Source: CAUZIR01 sp965250195
Lineage (GTDB): Bacteria > Chloroflexota > Dehalococcoidia > Lucifugimonadales > UBA2962
Direction of reading: 5' to 3'
DNA length: 64,000 nucleotides
Assembly: GCA_965250195.1 (NCBI GenBank)
Contig: OZ252295.1
Coordinates: forward strand, 1,736,001 to 1,800,000
Shown in pieces: positions 36,029 through 44,279 of this stretch. The stretch's first letter is position 1. Every line of letters starts with the position of its first letter. The position numbers and the translations under genes were made by a program. A model generated the notes under the pieces. That model searched no databases and was not told where the DNA came from. It was given only the letters and a program-made list of their open reading frames with translations.

Positions 36029-37405
36029 TTGAGGGCCGTCGGTTACAGCCGCAGCGAGAGCCCGGCGTCACCGGACTCCTCGCCAGACCAGGTCGGCGGC
36101 ACCGAATCGTTTGACGAACTGTTCGCACAGTACTGCGATATCAACCTGCACCAGGGCCTCGAGACCTTTGTAGATATGGACGGGAGCTCCGACGAGTACC
36201 GGCGCATGGTCGCGTTCATGCGCGACTCCGGCAGCCACTACCTTGCGGTCCTACCGGACGCCCGCCACCTGGGTAACGACCTGGAAGCCGTGGCACGAGC
36301 GCTCATCGAAATCGAGGGCACCGGCTCGACCGTCGTCTGTATGGACCCCGAACTGCCGGACCCGATCCAGAACGCCTTCCAGCGACTTGGAATCAAGGGT
36401 GTCTCGCGGACAAGGAGTCGGCGCGTAAAAGAGTCCATGCGGAGCAGAGCGGCGAGTGGGAAGGCGCTCGGTCGCCCGCCGTTCGGGTACCGGATAGGGC
36501 CCGAGGGCACGCTTGAAATGGTGCCAAAAGAGGCCGCCGTCGTACAACTCATCTACCGGCTCTACACATCCGACGACATGGGCTTTCGCCTCATCGCCGC
36601 GCACCTCAACGAGCGGGGCATTACCACCCGACGCGGCTCTCCCTGGAACGTCGTGACCGTGCGAGACGTTCTGCGCAACCCCGCCCATACCGGCACGTAC
36701 GCCCGTTTCGGCCTGCGCTTACCGAGGGTTCACGAACCCACTATCGACGCTGAAATCTTCAAGCAGGCCCAGGACCGCATGCGCTCCCGGCGGCCCATCG
36801 GCCGGGTGGCCAACGCGGAACCGTTCCTCCTTTCCGGGCTGGCCCAGTGCGCGAGCTGCGGAAATACCATGATCGGGGTGACCCGGCGGCAGAAGTGGAA
36901 GCGAAAGGACGGTCGGCGGGGGAACGCCGTATACCGTTACTACCAGTGCCAGTCCCGCCAAAACCAGGGCCGATGCGACTACCGCACCTGGCGCTCAAGC
37001 TTGTTGGAGGCGACCGTCCTGAGTCAGCTCAAAGACAGGCTCGCACGCCGGATAGCCGAGACCGGCCCAGATGGTAACGCCCCAGATGGTGACGCTAGTG
37101 AAGAGCGAGTGGGGGAAATAAAGGCGCTTAGGCAAGAACGGGTAGACGGAGGGCAGCGTCGCCTCTTAACCGCCCTCAAGCGGGTGGCTAAAGGAGAGAT
37201 ACCCCTCGACCTCCTCGCGGACTACCTAGACGCCCTCGACGCCCTCAGGCGAGCCGTCGCCGAGCCCTTGGACGGAGGGCTTGCAGGTGTCCTGGCCCGG
37301 CTGGAGGGCGACCCGACCCCCGACGCAGAGGCGATGCGGGCGATCATCGCCGAGAACGTCACCCGCATCGTCGTGCGCGAAGAGGGCGTCGAAATTCAGA
37401 TCTAG
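36029..37405 (+). CDS. Large serine-recombinase-like protein with eroded catalytic site
   Basis: 458 residues. The middle is a clear Recombinase domain (SGKALGRPPFGYRIG...LIYRLYTSDDMGFRLIAAHLNERGI, WNVVTVRDVLRNPAHTGTY) followed by a zinc ribbon (CASCGNTM...CQSRQNQGRCDY) and a coiled C-terminus. The N-terminal resolvase fold is diverged: YxRVS is YSRSE, and the DRLxR region reads PDARHLGND, so key residues are missing. The start is TTG 36029. It lies just before rnpB. It could be domesticated or a decaying integrase. Confidence 0.8.
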   Translation: MRAVGYSRSESPASPDSSPDQVGGTESFDELFAQYCDINLHQGLETFVDMDGSSDEYRRMVAFMRDSGSHYLAVLPDARHLGNDLEAVARALIEIEGTGSTVVCMDPELPDPIQNAFQRLGIKGVSRTRSRRVKESMRSRAASGKALGRPPFGYRIGPEGTLEMVPKEAAVVQLIYRLYTSDDMGFRLIAAHLNERGITTRRGSPWNVVTVRDVLRNPAHTGTYARFGLRLPRVHEPTIDAEIFKQAQDRMRSRRPIGRVANAEPFLLSGLAQCASCGNTMIGVTRRQKWKRKDGRRGNAVYRYYQCQSRQNQGRCDYRTWRSSLLEATVLSQLKDRLARRIAETGPDGNAPDGDASEERVGEIKALRQERVDGGQRRLLTALKRVAKGEIPLDLLADYLDALDALRRAVAEPLDGGLAGVLARLEGDPTPDAEAMRAIIAENVTRIVVREEGVEIQI

Positions 37406-37461
37406 CGCTCGCTGACGTCCGGCCACTTACCGGCGAGGGCTTTGCTAAAATCGAATCGGGT

Positions 37462-37900
37462 GCAAGACGGCCGGACGGTCGCCCTCCGGAAACGGGGGGA
37501 GGAAAGTCCGAGCTCCATTCGGGCAGGATGCCCGCTAACAGCGGGGCGGGGTGACCCGACGGAAAGTGCCACAGAAACATACCGCCGCTCCGGTCCTAAG
37601 GGATTCAGAGCGGTAAGGGTGAAATGGCGAGGTAAGAGCTCACCGCCCTGGTGGAGACATCAGGGGCAGGGCAAACCCCATCTGGAGCAAGGCCTAACAG
37701 GGGACGCCGGCCACTTCCGCTTGCGGGACGAGTTGGTGAAAAGAGGGCGCCCGGACCCTCCCCGGGTCGGCCGCACGACCCCGGCGGCAACGTCGGGGCT
37801 AGATAGATGACCGTCGCTCCGCGATGTTCGTGGGAAGAAGCGCACCGCGCGTAAACCGCAAACCCGTGGCGTACAGAACTCGGCTTACAGGCCGTCTTGT
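37462..37900 (+). ncRNA. rnpB: RNase P RNA (class A)
   Basis: GAGGAAAGTCCGAGCTCC, CCACAGAAA, GGTGAAATGGCGAGGTAAGAGC and ACAGAACTCGGCTTACAG are the conserved P4 and core blocks in order. The ends pair: CAAGACGGCC (37463-37472) with GGCCGTCTTG (37890-37899). A TAAAAT -10-like box is at 37446-37451. It processes tRNA 5' ends. Confidence 0.96.
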
Positions 37901-37958
37901 ACCCGCCGCTGGCTATCGTGGGCTCGGCGATGCGAGAGTCAATTGGCCTTTCGGCCGA

Positions 37959-37987
37959 TTGACCGACTGTTGCCCCAGCCGTAGAAT
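37959..37987 (+). promoter_or_regulatory. Promoter of tRNA-Trp
   Basis: TTGACC (37959-37964), a 17-bp spacer and TAGAAT (37982-37987) lie 22 bp upstream of the tRNA gene. Confidence 0.65.
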
Positions 37988-38008
37988 TTGCCCGGTGGCA
38001 GGCGACGC

Positions 38009-38086
38009 AGGAGCGTAGCTCAGTCTGGTTAGAGCATCGGTCTCCAAAACCGAGGGTCGCGGGTTCGAATCCTGCCGCTCCTGCCA
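38009..38086 (+). tRNA. tRNA-Trp (anticodon CCA)
   Basis: The acceptor stem AGGAGCG/CGCTCCT closes. The anticodon loop CTCCAAA (38042-38048) reads CCA, the T loop is TTCGAAT, the discriminator is G and CCA is encoded. The 3' end faces an integrase 45 bp away, so it is the probable attachment site of the element that follows. Confidence 0.96.
38062..38086 (+). other. Probable attachment site (attL) in tRNA-Trp 3' end
   Basis: The T arm and acceptor 3' strand of the tRNA gene adjoin the integrase gene, the usual arrangement for tRNA-targeting tyrosine integrases. I found no second copy in the window, so attR should lie beyond 64 kb. The exact core is inferred. Confidence 0.5.
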
Positions 38087-38130
38087 ACCGTCCACCCCAT
38101 GCCACCCGTGTTCCTGGCCCGCCGTCGGCT

Positions 38131-39219
38131 TTATCTAGCATCCGTTTCCGACAGCTCGTGATACGTTTTTGATACGTTCGCGCTAAAGATTGTCTCGGAG
38201 GCGGCTGCTATCTCCTCGTCCATACCCGGCAGCACATGGCCGTAGACTTGCAGCGTGAACGCCGCCGAAGCGTGACCCAGACGAGCGCTCACCGCTCGTA
38301 GGCTCTGCCCCGCCGCCAATAGCAGCGTCGCGTGGGTATGGCGGAGGTCATGCATTCGCAGACGCTTGACGCCCGCCCTTTTGCAGGCCTGCGTCATCGA
38401 ATGGGAGACGAACTCTGGGCTGACTGGAAAGACGAGTTCACCCCAAGGCTTGTCGGAAATGGCCTCCCCTAGCACCTTGACCGCTGTCGGCCCCAGCATC
38501 ACTCGGCGAGCCGATTCCTTGGATTTCGGCGGGCCTACGACGCCCTGCCGTCGCGTCTCGCGGACCGTCAGGGTCCGCGCTAGCAGGTCGATGTCACGGC
38601 CCACCTGCAGTGCGAGTATCTCGCCAAGCCTCAGTCCGCTGTAGAGCGCCAGATGGTACACCGGATATAGTCGATGTCCTCGGTTCCCGTCGAGAAATGC
38701 TGTCATCTCCTCGCAGGTAAAGGGGTCTATCTCGGTCTTGTGGAGAGGCGGCAGGCGAACAAGGCTAGCTGGGTTGCTCGGTATGATCCCGTCTCGCAAC
38801 GCGTCCTCGAGGGCCGACCTGAGCGGTGTGTGGTTCCTGCGGATCGTTCGAGGCGAGCACCCTTGTTCTAGCGCCGCGTTATGCATCGCCTCGATGTGGC
38901 GATGGCTCAGGTCGACCAGACGGACCATGCCGACGTACGGAGCGATCCATAGTCGGACGGAGCCCTCGTATGTCACATGGGTGGACGGCCTAATGTGGCT
39001 CCGGTGCCGCTCCAGCCACGCCCTGAGCCACTCGCCGACCGTGACCTTAGTGTCAGCTGGCGACCTGGCGCTGGTCATCGCCTCGGCACGCCAGCGCTCG
39101 GCTTCGCGTGACGTGCGGAAGCCACGCCGGAGCACCTTCTTTTTGTTGTGGTCATAGTAGGCGAGCCACCGGCGTCCCCGGGTCTTGGTTTCGTAGGAAC
39201 GGATGCCGGTCTTAGGCAT
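38131..39219 (-). CDS. int: Tyrosine recombinase / phage integrase
   Basis: 362 residues: an N-terminal arm-binding region (MPKTGIRSYETKTRGRRWLAYY), a SAM-like core-binding domain (VGEWLRAWLERHRSHIRPST) and a catalytic domain with Arg197 (SGLRLGE), Lys232, His290/Arg293 (HDLRHTHA), His316 (LGHAS) and Tyr326. The set is complete, so it should be active. It points toward tRNA-Trp. Confidence 0.95.
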   Translation of the reverse strand: MPKTGIRSYETKTRGRRWLAYYDHNKKKVLRRGFRTSREAERWRAEAMTSARSPADTKVTVGEWLRAWLERHRSHIRPSTHVTYEGSVRLWIAPYVGMVRLVDLSHRHIEAMHNAALEQGCSPRTIRRNHTPLRSALEDALRDGIIPSNPASLVRLPPLHKTEIDPFTCEEMTAFLDGNRGHRLYPVYHLALYSGLRLGEILALQVGRDIDLLARTLTVRETRRQGVVGPPKSKESARRVMLGPTAVKVLGEAISDKPWGELVFPVSPEFVSHSMTQACKRAGVKRLRMHDLRHTHATLLLAAGQSLRAVSARLGHASAAFTLQVYGHVLPGMDEEIAAASETIFSANVSKTYHELSETDAR

Positions 39220-39231
39220 GGTTCATTCTTT

Positions 39232-39249
39232 GATTATGATAGTATAATC
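39232..39249 (+). promoter_or_regulatory. hicAB promoter/operator
   Basis: GATTAT (39232-39237) and ATAATC (39244-39249) form an inverted repeat containing the -10 box TATAAT (39243-39248), 16 bp before the hicA start. Autorepression by HicB at this site is inferred. Confidence 0.5.
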
Positions 39250-39264
39250 TGATATCATGCTTGT

Positions 39265-39522
39265 ATGAGGAACAAGCATCGCAAGGCCCTAGCACTGGTC
39301 TTCCAGCTCCCAACACAGGCTGGTATACGGTGGGCGGACATTGAATCGCTGCTCCTGGCTTGCGGTGCCGACATAGAGGAACGGGCGGGTTCCAGGGTGG
39401 CCATCCGGCTGCATGGCATACGTGCCCACGTTCACCGGCCGCATCCTCGGCCAGAAGCTAGCAAGGGGCTGGTTGAAGCAATAAGGGATTTACTCACGGA
39501 GGCAGGGATAGAGCCATGCTGA
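39265..39522 (+). CDS. hicA: HicA-family mRNA interferase toxin
   Basis: 85 residues: IRWADIESLLLACGADIEERAGSRVAIRL and AHVHRPHPRPEASKGLVEAIRDLL. This is the long HicA variant with the dsRBD-like fold and a histidine at the usual catalytic area. It overlaps hicB by 7 nt. It lies between the integrase and the methyltransferase, a typical place for element-stabilising toxins. Confidence 0.9.
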   Translation: MRNKHRKALALVFQLPTQAGIRWADIESLLLACGADIEERAGSRVAIRLHGIRAHVHRPHPRPEASKGLVEAIRDLLTEAGIEPC

Positions 39523-39848
39523 CATACAAGGGATATCAGGCGAAGGTAGAGCTGGACTACGACACCGGAGCCCTCTACGGCAGGGTGATCAACACTCGGG
39601 ACGTTATCTATTTCGAGGCGCCCTCGTTTGAGCAACTGAAAAAGGAGTTCGAGTTTTCCATAGACGACTACTTGGCCATGTGCGCCGAGAAGGGAGAGCG
39701 GCCCGACAAGCCTTACTCTGGGAAGGTGGGCCTGAGAATAACTCCCGAGCTTCATCGTTCAGCGACCGTGGCCGCGCGCTCCGAAGGAAAGAGCCTCAAC
39801 GCATGGCTGTCCGATACCATCGAAAGGTCGGTTGGGGGAACTGCCTGA
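39516..39848 (+). CDS. hicB: HicB-family antitoxin
   Basis: 110 residues: MLTYKGYQAKVELDYDTGALYGRVINTRDVIYFEA is the partial RNase H-like HicB fold. The C-terminal VGLRITPELHRSATVAARSEGKSLNAWLSDTIERS is a ribbon-helix-helix DNA-binding domain. It neutralises HicA and probably represses the operon. Confidence 0.92.
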   Translation: MLTYKGYQAKVELDYDTGALYGRVINTRDVIYFEAPSFEQLKKEFEFSIDDYLAMCAEKGERPDKPYSGKVGLRITPELHRSATVAARSEGKSLNAWLSDTIERSVGGTA

Positions 39849-39945
39849 TCGCTCTCCGGGCCTCATTGCGCCCGCAGTCTGAGCAACGGTACTCAGGCTC
39901 GGTCTGTTCGTATTCATCGGACGGCCTCGCTCTTTCTTGTTGCGC

Positions 39946-41340
39946 TTAGGCATACGCCATCTCCCTGAGCCGAGCCAGCAGGTACTCCTGTGGCCTGTCG
40001 CCCTTCAGGCGGTTGCAGTGGCTACAGAGCAGCTGCAGGTTGTCCAGGTGGTCCGTGCCACCTCGGGACCGGGGGATCACGTGGTCGACCTCGAAGAGCT
40101 TGAACAGGAAGTCCGTCTTGCACCCGTTACACTGCCCCTCTTGCTGACCGAACAGGACGTGCTTGTTCCGGCGGTAGGGGATCGGGGCTTCGATGTCCGT
40201 CCGGCGGGGAATGTCGGTGCGGGCAGTCACATAGCCGTGATGGAACAGGCTGCCCATCGACTGCTGGAGCCGCATGTTGACCAACTCTACGGCCTTGGGT
40301 GACAGGTCTATCCCCACCCACTGACGGCCCAGGTTCTCGGCGGCGACGCACGCAGTGGCGCAGCCGCAGAACGGATCGAGCACCATGTCGCCCTCGTTGG
40401 AGGACGCCTTGATGATGCGCTCCAAAAGAGCTAGCGGTTTCTGGGTGGGGTAGCCGATGGTGACGTCGCCCCCAGTCTGACCGATCGAGCCAATGTCGTC
40501 CCATACATCTTGAAGTTTCTCGCCAGTGGACTCGTCTAAGTATTGCTTGAGGCGCGGATAACCTGTGCGTGAATACTCCAGTCGCCCATCGTCGTCGAGT
40601 TCTTGCATGCGCTCCCGCGTCCACTTCCAGACCCTCAGATGTCCGTTCCACTCGTAGGTCAGATTGGGGCGATCAGGGTTTGGATTCAGAACGTTCTGCG
40701 ACTGATAGCGCCTGCCGGTAGTTGGTTCGACCTTGCGGAAGTACTTTTCTACGTACTCCTCCTTCAGTGGTCTGTATGGCTGATTCCATGTCGTCCGACT
40801 TGCCTTGCTATAGCGGAGCACAATGTCATGAACCCTTCCGAAGTTGTGCCCGACATTTCCGTGTGACGAGTAACGTCTCCATACAATCTCGTTTCTAAAG
40901 TTCCCCGCTCCGAACACCGCATCCATCAGCAGCTTCAGGTAGTGGCTGGCCGTCGGGTCGCAGTGCAGATAGATGCTCCCCGTCTCCTTCAGCACCCGGC
41001 GCATCTCCAGCAGCCGCACGCCCATCATGCAGAGGTAGGACTGCATCCCCTTGCCGTGGGTCGTCCCGGCCGCCTCCAGCACCTTGTACATCGCGGGCTG
41101 CTCGTCAGCGATCAGGCCCATCCAGGCCACGTCGAGGTCGGACAGCGTCCACGTGTCCTTGAATGCTGCGCCAGCGGCCTTGCTGCCTACCGGGGCTGCG
41201 TAGTTCCGGTTCGAGTTGAACGGGCCGTCGAGATAGATCAGGTCGACACACTCGCTGTTCATCCCGCGCAGGATTTCGAGGTTGTCGCCCGTCCAGATGG
41301 TCTTGTCGACGAAGTTGGGGGCAACGGTGTCAGTGGCCAT
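39946..41340 (-). CDS. DNA methyltransferase fused to HNH nuclease domain
   Basis: 464 residues. The N-terminal 370 are a beta-class N6/N4 amino-methyltransferase. Motif IV reads DGPF (38-41) rather than DPPF, in LIYLDGPFNSNRNY. The target region follows, then motif I DPFCGCATACVAAENLGRQWVGIDLS near 320. The C-terminal 70 or so are an HNH domain (CNGCKTDFLFKLFEVDHVIPRSRGGTDHLDNLQLLCSHCNRLKGDRP). An in-frame gene lies upstream on the same strand. The Gly in motif IV may weaken catalysis. A methyltransferase plus nuclease in one chain suggests modification-linked cutting, but this is inference. Confidence 0.88.
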   Translation of the reverse strand: MATDTVAPNFVDKTIWTGDNLEILRGMNSECVDLIYLDGPFNSNRNYAAPVGSKAAGAAFKDTWTLSDLDVAWMGLIADEQPAMYKVLEAAGTTHGKGMQSYLCMMGVRLLEMRRVLKETGSIYLHCDPTASHYLKLLMDAVFGAGNFRNEIVWRRYSSHGNVGHNFGRVHDIVLRYSKASRTTWNQPYRPLKEEYVEKYFRKVEPTTGRRYQSQNVLNPNPDRPNLTYEWNGHLRVWKWTRERMQELDDDGRLEYSRTGYPRLKQYLDESTGEKLQDVWDDIGSIGQTGGDVTIGYPTQKPLALLERIIKASSNEGDMVLDPFCGCATACVAAENLGRQWVGIDLSPKAVELVNMRLQQSMGSLFHHGYVTARTDIPRRTDIEAPIPYRRNKHVLFGQQEGQCNGCKTDFLFKLFEVDHVIPRSRGGTDHLDNLQLLCSHCNRLKGDRPQEYLLARLREMAYA

Positions 41341-41354
41341 GCTGATACCGGTTC

Positions 41355-41816
41355 CTAACCTTCAACTCTCGGCACTTCACCGAGGCGGGCGTGGAACACG
41401 GGCTCGGCATAGTCATCGAAAGCTGGGTCAGCCGTCACAGTGAAGGCGTCCACTCCCGCATAGCGTCCCGTCTCGAACAGCCTTTCGGCCCGTCCCACAG
41501 CAGCTTCGACGCTCACCACCGATAGTGCGTCCACGGGGGTGAGTCTCCGACGTCGTTTGACCTTGATCTTCCGGTAGGGCTGGACGACGTGCCGCGTCGA
41601 TAGAGCGGCTCGTAGCTTGCTGTGGCCTTCATCAGTCGCATCGTCGGGCAGCTCCTGTTCTTCGCTGGCGATCTCTTGAGGCGCAGCGACGTCTGCCGTG
41701 GCCTGTTCTTCAGGCTCCTGGGCTGATGCGAAGGTGTCAGGCGCCACCTGAAGCTCTTCAGCAAAGAGGTGAAGCTGTTCTACCCGGTCCGTCGGTTCAT
41801 CTCGTCGCGTTTGCAT
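41355..41816 (-). CDS. Hypothetical protein upstream of the methyltransferase
   Basis: 153 residues, not recognised. The first half is acidic and low-complexity (EEQATADVAAPQEIASEEQELPDD); a basic patch (KIKVKRRRR) precedes an ordered C-terminus. It ends 14 bp before the methyltransferase start and is probably in its operon. Confidence 0.55.
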   Translation of the reverse strand: MQTRRDEPTDRVEQLHLFAEELQVAPDTFASAQEPEEQATADVAAPQEIASEEQELPDDATDEGHSKLRAALSTRHVVQPYRKIKVKRRRRLTPVDALSVVSVEAAVGRAERLFETGRYAGVDAFTVTADPAFDDYAEPVFHARLGEVPRVEG

Positions 41817-41915
41817 CGAGCCCTCCCTGGGTGTGAGTTGTGGCGGTCGGCTCGGTGGGGCTAGTCGTCATGCTAGAATCGTAGAATGTTAGTTCTATCT
41901 CATAAGGGCAGCGAG

Positions 41916-42209
41916 CTACTCTTTGAGATCGATGAAGAAATCCCCCTTAGGCTGTCTAATCTGTGCACGACGATGGCTGAACGTTACGCCGCCCATCCTT
42001 CCTTTGTGGAAGCTTCGTTTGAGGGATTGCTGGAGTTTCTTGGCGGCGAGTGCGCCCGCCTGCTCACCGAGCATTCGTCTGACTTCACTGTAGTCACGAG
42101 TGAGGCCACAGCTAGGGCACGTTGCGTGCTGCGGCTCACCATTCTCTATGACCACCTGAGCTGCGACCTTGCAGCGGCGGCATTTAATAGGTTTGTTCTC
42201 GGTCGGCAC
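41916..42209 (-). CDS. Small phage zinc-ribbon protein
   Basis: 97 residues starting at GTG 42209: IKCRRCKVAAQVVIENGEPQHATCPSC makes a two-CxxC zinc ribbon, then EQAGALAAKKLQQSLKRSF, a helix seen in similar prophage proteins. The plus-strand frame here lacks such features. It lies between the CI-like repressor and the methyltransferase operon on the same strand. Function unknown. Confidence 0.65.
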   Translation of the reverse strand: MPTENKPIKCRRCKVAAQVVIENGEPQHATCPSCGLTRDYSEVRRMLGEQAGALAAKKLQQSLKRSFHKGRMGGVTFSHRRAQIRQPKGDFFIDLKE

Positions 42210-42246
42210 GATCTGGCTCCTGTGACCGCTTAGTTCCGTCTATCCC

Positions 42247-43056
42247 CTAGAACGTCCGCGCCGCCCATCGCACCTCGCCGATGATCCCGGTGGCGTTGGA
42301 CCAGGGCACCGGCGGCCACGCTGGATGGTCGCTGCGTATCTCCCACTCTCCGTCCTCGTCCTTGCCTAGGCGCTTTACGACCAGGCCGTCCTCGGTGCGC
42401 ATCACGAAGACGCGACCGACCCGTCGGCGCCTGCGACTCTGACTGCGGTCGACAAGGATGGAGCACCCGTTGGGTAGGGTCGGCTCCATCGACTCGCCAC
42501 GTACGGTGATGACGTTGCACTGAGAAGGATCGATGGCGTTGCGTTGGAGCCAGTCACTGCGGAACCATAGGCGCCCGGTCACCGTCTCGTCGTAGACCTC
42601 CGCGCCGCCGCCAGCCGCAGCTGCCACCTCGACCACCTCTACCGGGCGAACGAGCAGGTTGTCGGGTTCGGCTGGCTCATCCTGCTCGTCGGCCATCGAA
42701 CGGGCAAAGGACTCGATCCGGTCGAGGCGAGCCATCACATTCTGGAATCTCTCGTCTAGGGCGGGGCTTATATCCGACGGTTCAGGCGTGGGGCGAGTTG
42801 CCGAATCCGGCGCCTCGGTTCTCAGACGCACCAGTCGCCCCTCGGCCTCTTCCTCCTCGCCGTAGAACCACTCGGCGGGCTTGTCGTAGAGAGATGCGAG
42901 ACCTCTAAGAGCCAATCGAGACGGATTACGGTGCCCCGCCTCGTACTGGTAGATCATGTTCGGGTCAACGCCCGCTCGCCTCCCAGCTTCTTGTTGGGAC
43001 CACCCCAATCCCTCGCGGACCGACCTGAGCCTCTCACCTAAATGGATCTCTATCAT
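42247..43056 (-). CDS. CI/LexA-like phage repressor (XRE + S24 peptidase)
   Basis: 269 residues: an XRE helix-turn-helix (GERLRSVREGLGWSQQEAGRRAGVDPNMIYQYEAG), a linker, then an S24 self-cleaving domain with Ser189 (RGESMEP) and Lys228 (GLVVKRL). AAAAGGGAEV near 145-153 offers an Ala-Gly cleavage site. ATG 43056 puts the HTH at the N-terminus. It is divergent from the next gene across the inverted repeat at 43107-43150, and probably keeps lysogeny until DNA damage. Confidence 0.92.
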   Translation of the reverse strand: MIEIHLGERLRSVREGLGWSQQEAGRRAGVDPNMIYQYEAGHRNPSRLALRGLASLYDKPAEWFYGEEEEAEGRLVRLRTEAPDSATRPTPEPSDISPALDERFQNVMARLDRIESFARSMADEQDEPAEPDNLLVRPVEVVEVAAAAGGGAEVYDETVTGRLWFRSDWLQRNAIDPSQCNVITVRGESMEPTLPNGCSILVDRSQSRRRRRVGRVFVMRTEDGLVVKRLGKDEDGEWEIRSDHPAWPPVPWSNATGIIGEVRWAARTF

Positions 43057-43106
43057 GGTTAGCCTTCTGCAACACATGGTATGTCATACTAGTTGACGCA
43101 GCCGAC

Positions 43107-43150
43107 GTACTATGCTAGGTTTTAGTCAGAGAAAAAACCTAGCATAGTAC
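43107..43150 (+). promoter_or_regulatory. Perfect 17-bp inverted repeat, probable repressor operator
   Basis: GTACTATGCTAGGTTTT (43107-43123) is the exact complement of the right arm at 43134-43150, with a 10-bp spacer. It fills the gap between the divergent repressor and the next gene. TTGACG (43093-43098) lies 17 bp before TAGGTT, so a rightward promoter overlaps the left arm. Confidence 0.75.
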
Positions 43151-43160
43151 GGAGGTCCGA

Positions 43161-43400
43161 ATGGCCAAGTCACCAACCCAGGAGAAGCTAGAGGCCCAGC
43201 GTAACCAGGACATCCGAGACATCGTCATCGGTGCCTTTCTGAAGTACCGGGGCCGCAAGAACATGCTGATGCTGGTCGCGCTCGATCTTGACGTGACCGA
43301 CGCGACGATCTACCGCTGGTGCGATCAGCTCGCCATCGACATCGACGAGTGCCGGCGTCCGGCGGCCGAGAGCGTGCCAGCCCAGGCCGAGGAGGCTTAG
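43161..43400 (+). CDS. Small HTH protein, Cro/CII position
   Basis: 79 residues: a basic helix then KYRGRKNMLMLVALDLDVTDATIYRWCDQLAIDIDECR, a Fis/MerR-like helix-turn-helix pattern. The ribosome site is ggagg, eight bases upstream. First gene right of the operator, so a Cro- or CII-like role is inferred from position only. Confidence 0.7.
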   Translation: MAKSPTQEKLEAQRNQDIRDIVIGAFLKYRGRKNMLMLVALDLDVTDATIYRWCDQLAIDIDECRRPAAESVPAQAEEA

Positions 43401-43402
43401 GG

Positions 43403-43477
43403 ATGACGGTGAACGGTAAGACTAGAGGTCTTCCTCGACGGGCATATCCCGGACCAGGCGGACTAGCCAGGAGGTGA
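43403..43477 (+). CDS. Possible 24-residue basic peptide
   Basis: ATG 43403 follows an excellent aggagg ribosome site; the frame reads MTVNGKTRGLPRRAYPGPG and stops at 43477. It is too short to recognise. The good ribosome site and position after the HTH gene are the only support. Confidence 0.35.
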   Translation: MTVNGKTRGLPRRAYPGPGGLARR

Positions 43478-43520
43478 GGGCATGAGGCCAGCGTATCACC
43501 GCATTGAGCGAACGGAGCAT

Positions 43521-43880
43521 TTACGGCGGGGGAAGTCGTTCAGCCAGCATGCGGTGCATCTCGCGCACCAGGTCGAGGAGCTCCTGGATCGGGTCTGGGG
43601 GCCGAGGAGGTTGGACGGGGGGTGCGGCAGGTTCGTCTTGCCCAAAGAACCACTCCATGGGCTTGCCGTAGAGGGCTGCCAATCGTTCTTTGTCAAACCG
43701 GCTGGGCTCAGTCCTTCCGGCCTCCCAGTTCCGAGCCGTTTGAGAGGAGACACCGAGCTTCTCCGCTACGGCCTCCTGGGTGAGGCTGATGCCGCTCCGC
43801 GCCTCTCGGAGCCGCGCTCCCAATGCCTTCAGCGCCGCTTGTTTCGCTGCCATACCAACGTTCCGGTCGCTTCGAGCCAT
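43521..43880 (-). CDS. Second XRE-family repressor
   Basis: 119 residues: ALGARLREARSGISLTQEAVAEKLGVSSQTARNWEAGRTEPS is a clear XRE domain, followed by LAALYGKPMEWFFGQDEP as in the CI-like gene, then a Pro-rich linker and a helical tail. There is no S24 domain. The ribosome site aagggg is 7 nt from ATG 43880. It is divergent from the operon starting at 43986. Confidence 0.85.
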   Translation of the reverse strand: MARSDRNVGMAAKQAALKALGARLREARSGISLTQEAVAEKLGVSSQTARNWEAGRTEPSRFDKERLAALYGKPMEWFFGQDEPAAPPVQPPRPPDPIQELLDLVREMHRMLAERLPPP

Positions 43881-43904
43881 AACCAAACCCCTTATGTCTT
43901 GTTA

Positions 43905-43952
43905 GGTTTACACAAAGAAACCCTTGTCAACAGCAAATAATTCCTTTATGAT
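43905..43952 (+). promoter_or_regulatory. Early rightward promoter with small inverted repeat
   Basis: TTGTCA (43924-43929), a 17-bp spacer and TATGAT (43947-43952) drive the replication operon. GGTTT (43905-43909) and AAACC (43918-43922) lie just upstream and may be an operator for the second repressor. Confidence 0.6.
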
Positions 43953-43985
43953 AGAGGAAGAACATAAGCTAAATCCTTATTAGAG

Positions 43986-44279
43986 GTGGCTCCAGTGTGG
44001 CAACAGATCGTGAAGGACTGGCTGAAGAGGGAGGACATTGACAGATCGCAGGCTTGGCTCGCGAGGAAGGCCAAGTGTTCCGAGTCTTACCTGAGTGTCT
44101 GCCTGGCGGGACACGTAGAGCCCACAGACGGATTCCTATACGGCCTCGAAGCTGCGATGGCGATCTCACGCGGCACCCTAGTCGATACCCGACCGGGTGT
44201 AGGCGACGCTCCGGTGCTGGCCCATGCCTGCATGGGTTGCGCGGCTGTCAGGCCGGCAGATCAGGAGGTGACGCAATGA
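43986..44279 (+). CDS. Small XRE-like HTH protein
   Basis: 97 residues starting at GTG 43986. QIVKDWLKREDIDRSQAWLARKAKCSESYLSVCLAGHVEPTDGFLYGLEAAMAI has XRE helix spacing. The C-terminus has CMGC but no paired CxxC. It is the first gene of the rightward operon and overlaps the next (ATGA). Confidence 0.65.
   Translation: MAPVWQQIVKDWLKREDIDRSQAWLARKAKCSESYLSVCLAGHVEPTDGFLYGLEAAMAISRGTLVDTRPGVGDAPVLAHACMGCAAVRPADQEVTQ

Noticed and set aside
37939..37962. Intrinsic terminator of rnpB
   Set aside because: CAATTGGCC and GGCCGATTG can pair, but no U tract follows and the right arm merges into the tRNA-Trp promoter.
41886..42233. Plus-strand 115-residue frame with a TAGAAT box just upstream
   Set aside because: The opposite strand encodes a zinc ribbon consistent with neighbouring genes; no -35 box or domain supports the plus frame.
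43482..43940. Plus-strand frame with a good aggagg ribosome site
   Set aside because: It lies antisense to a clear XRE repressor gene and has no recognisable features; translation cannot be excluded.
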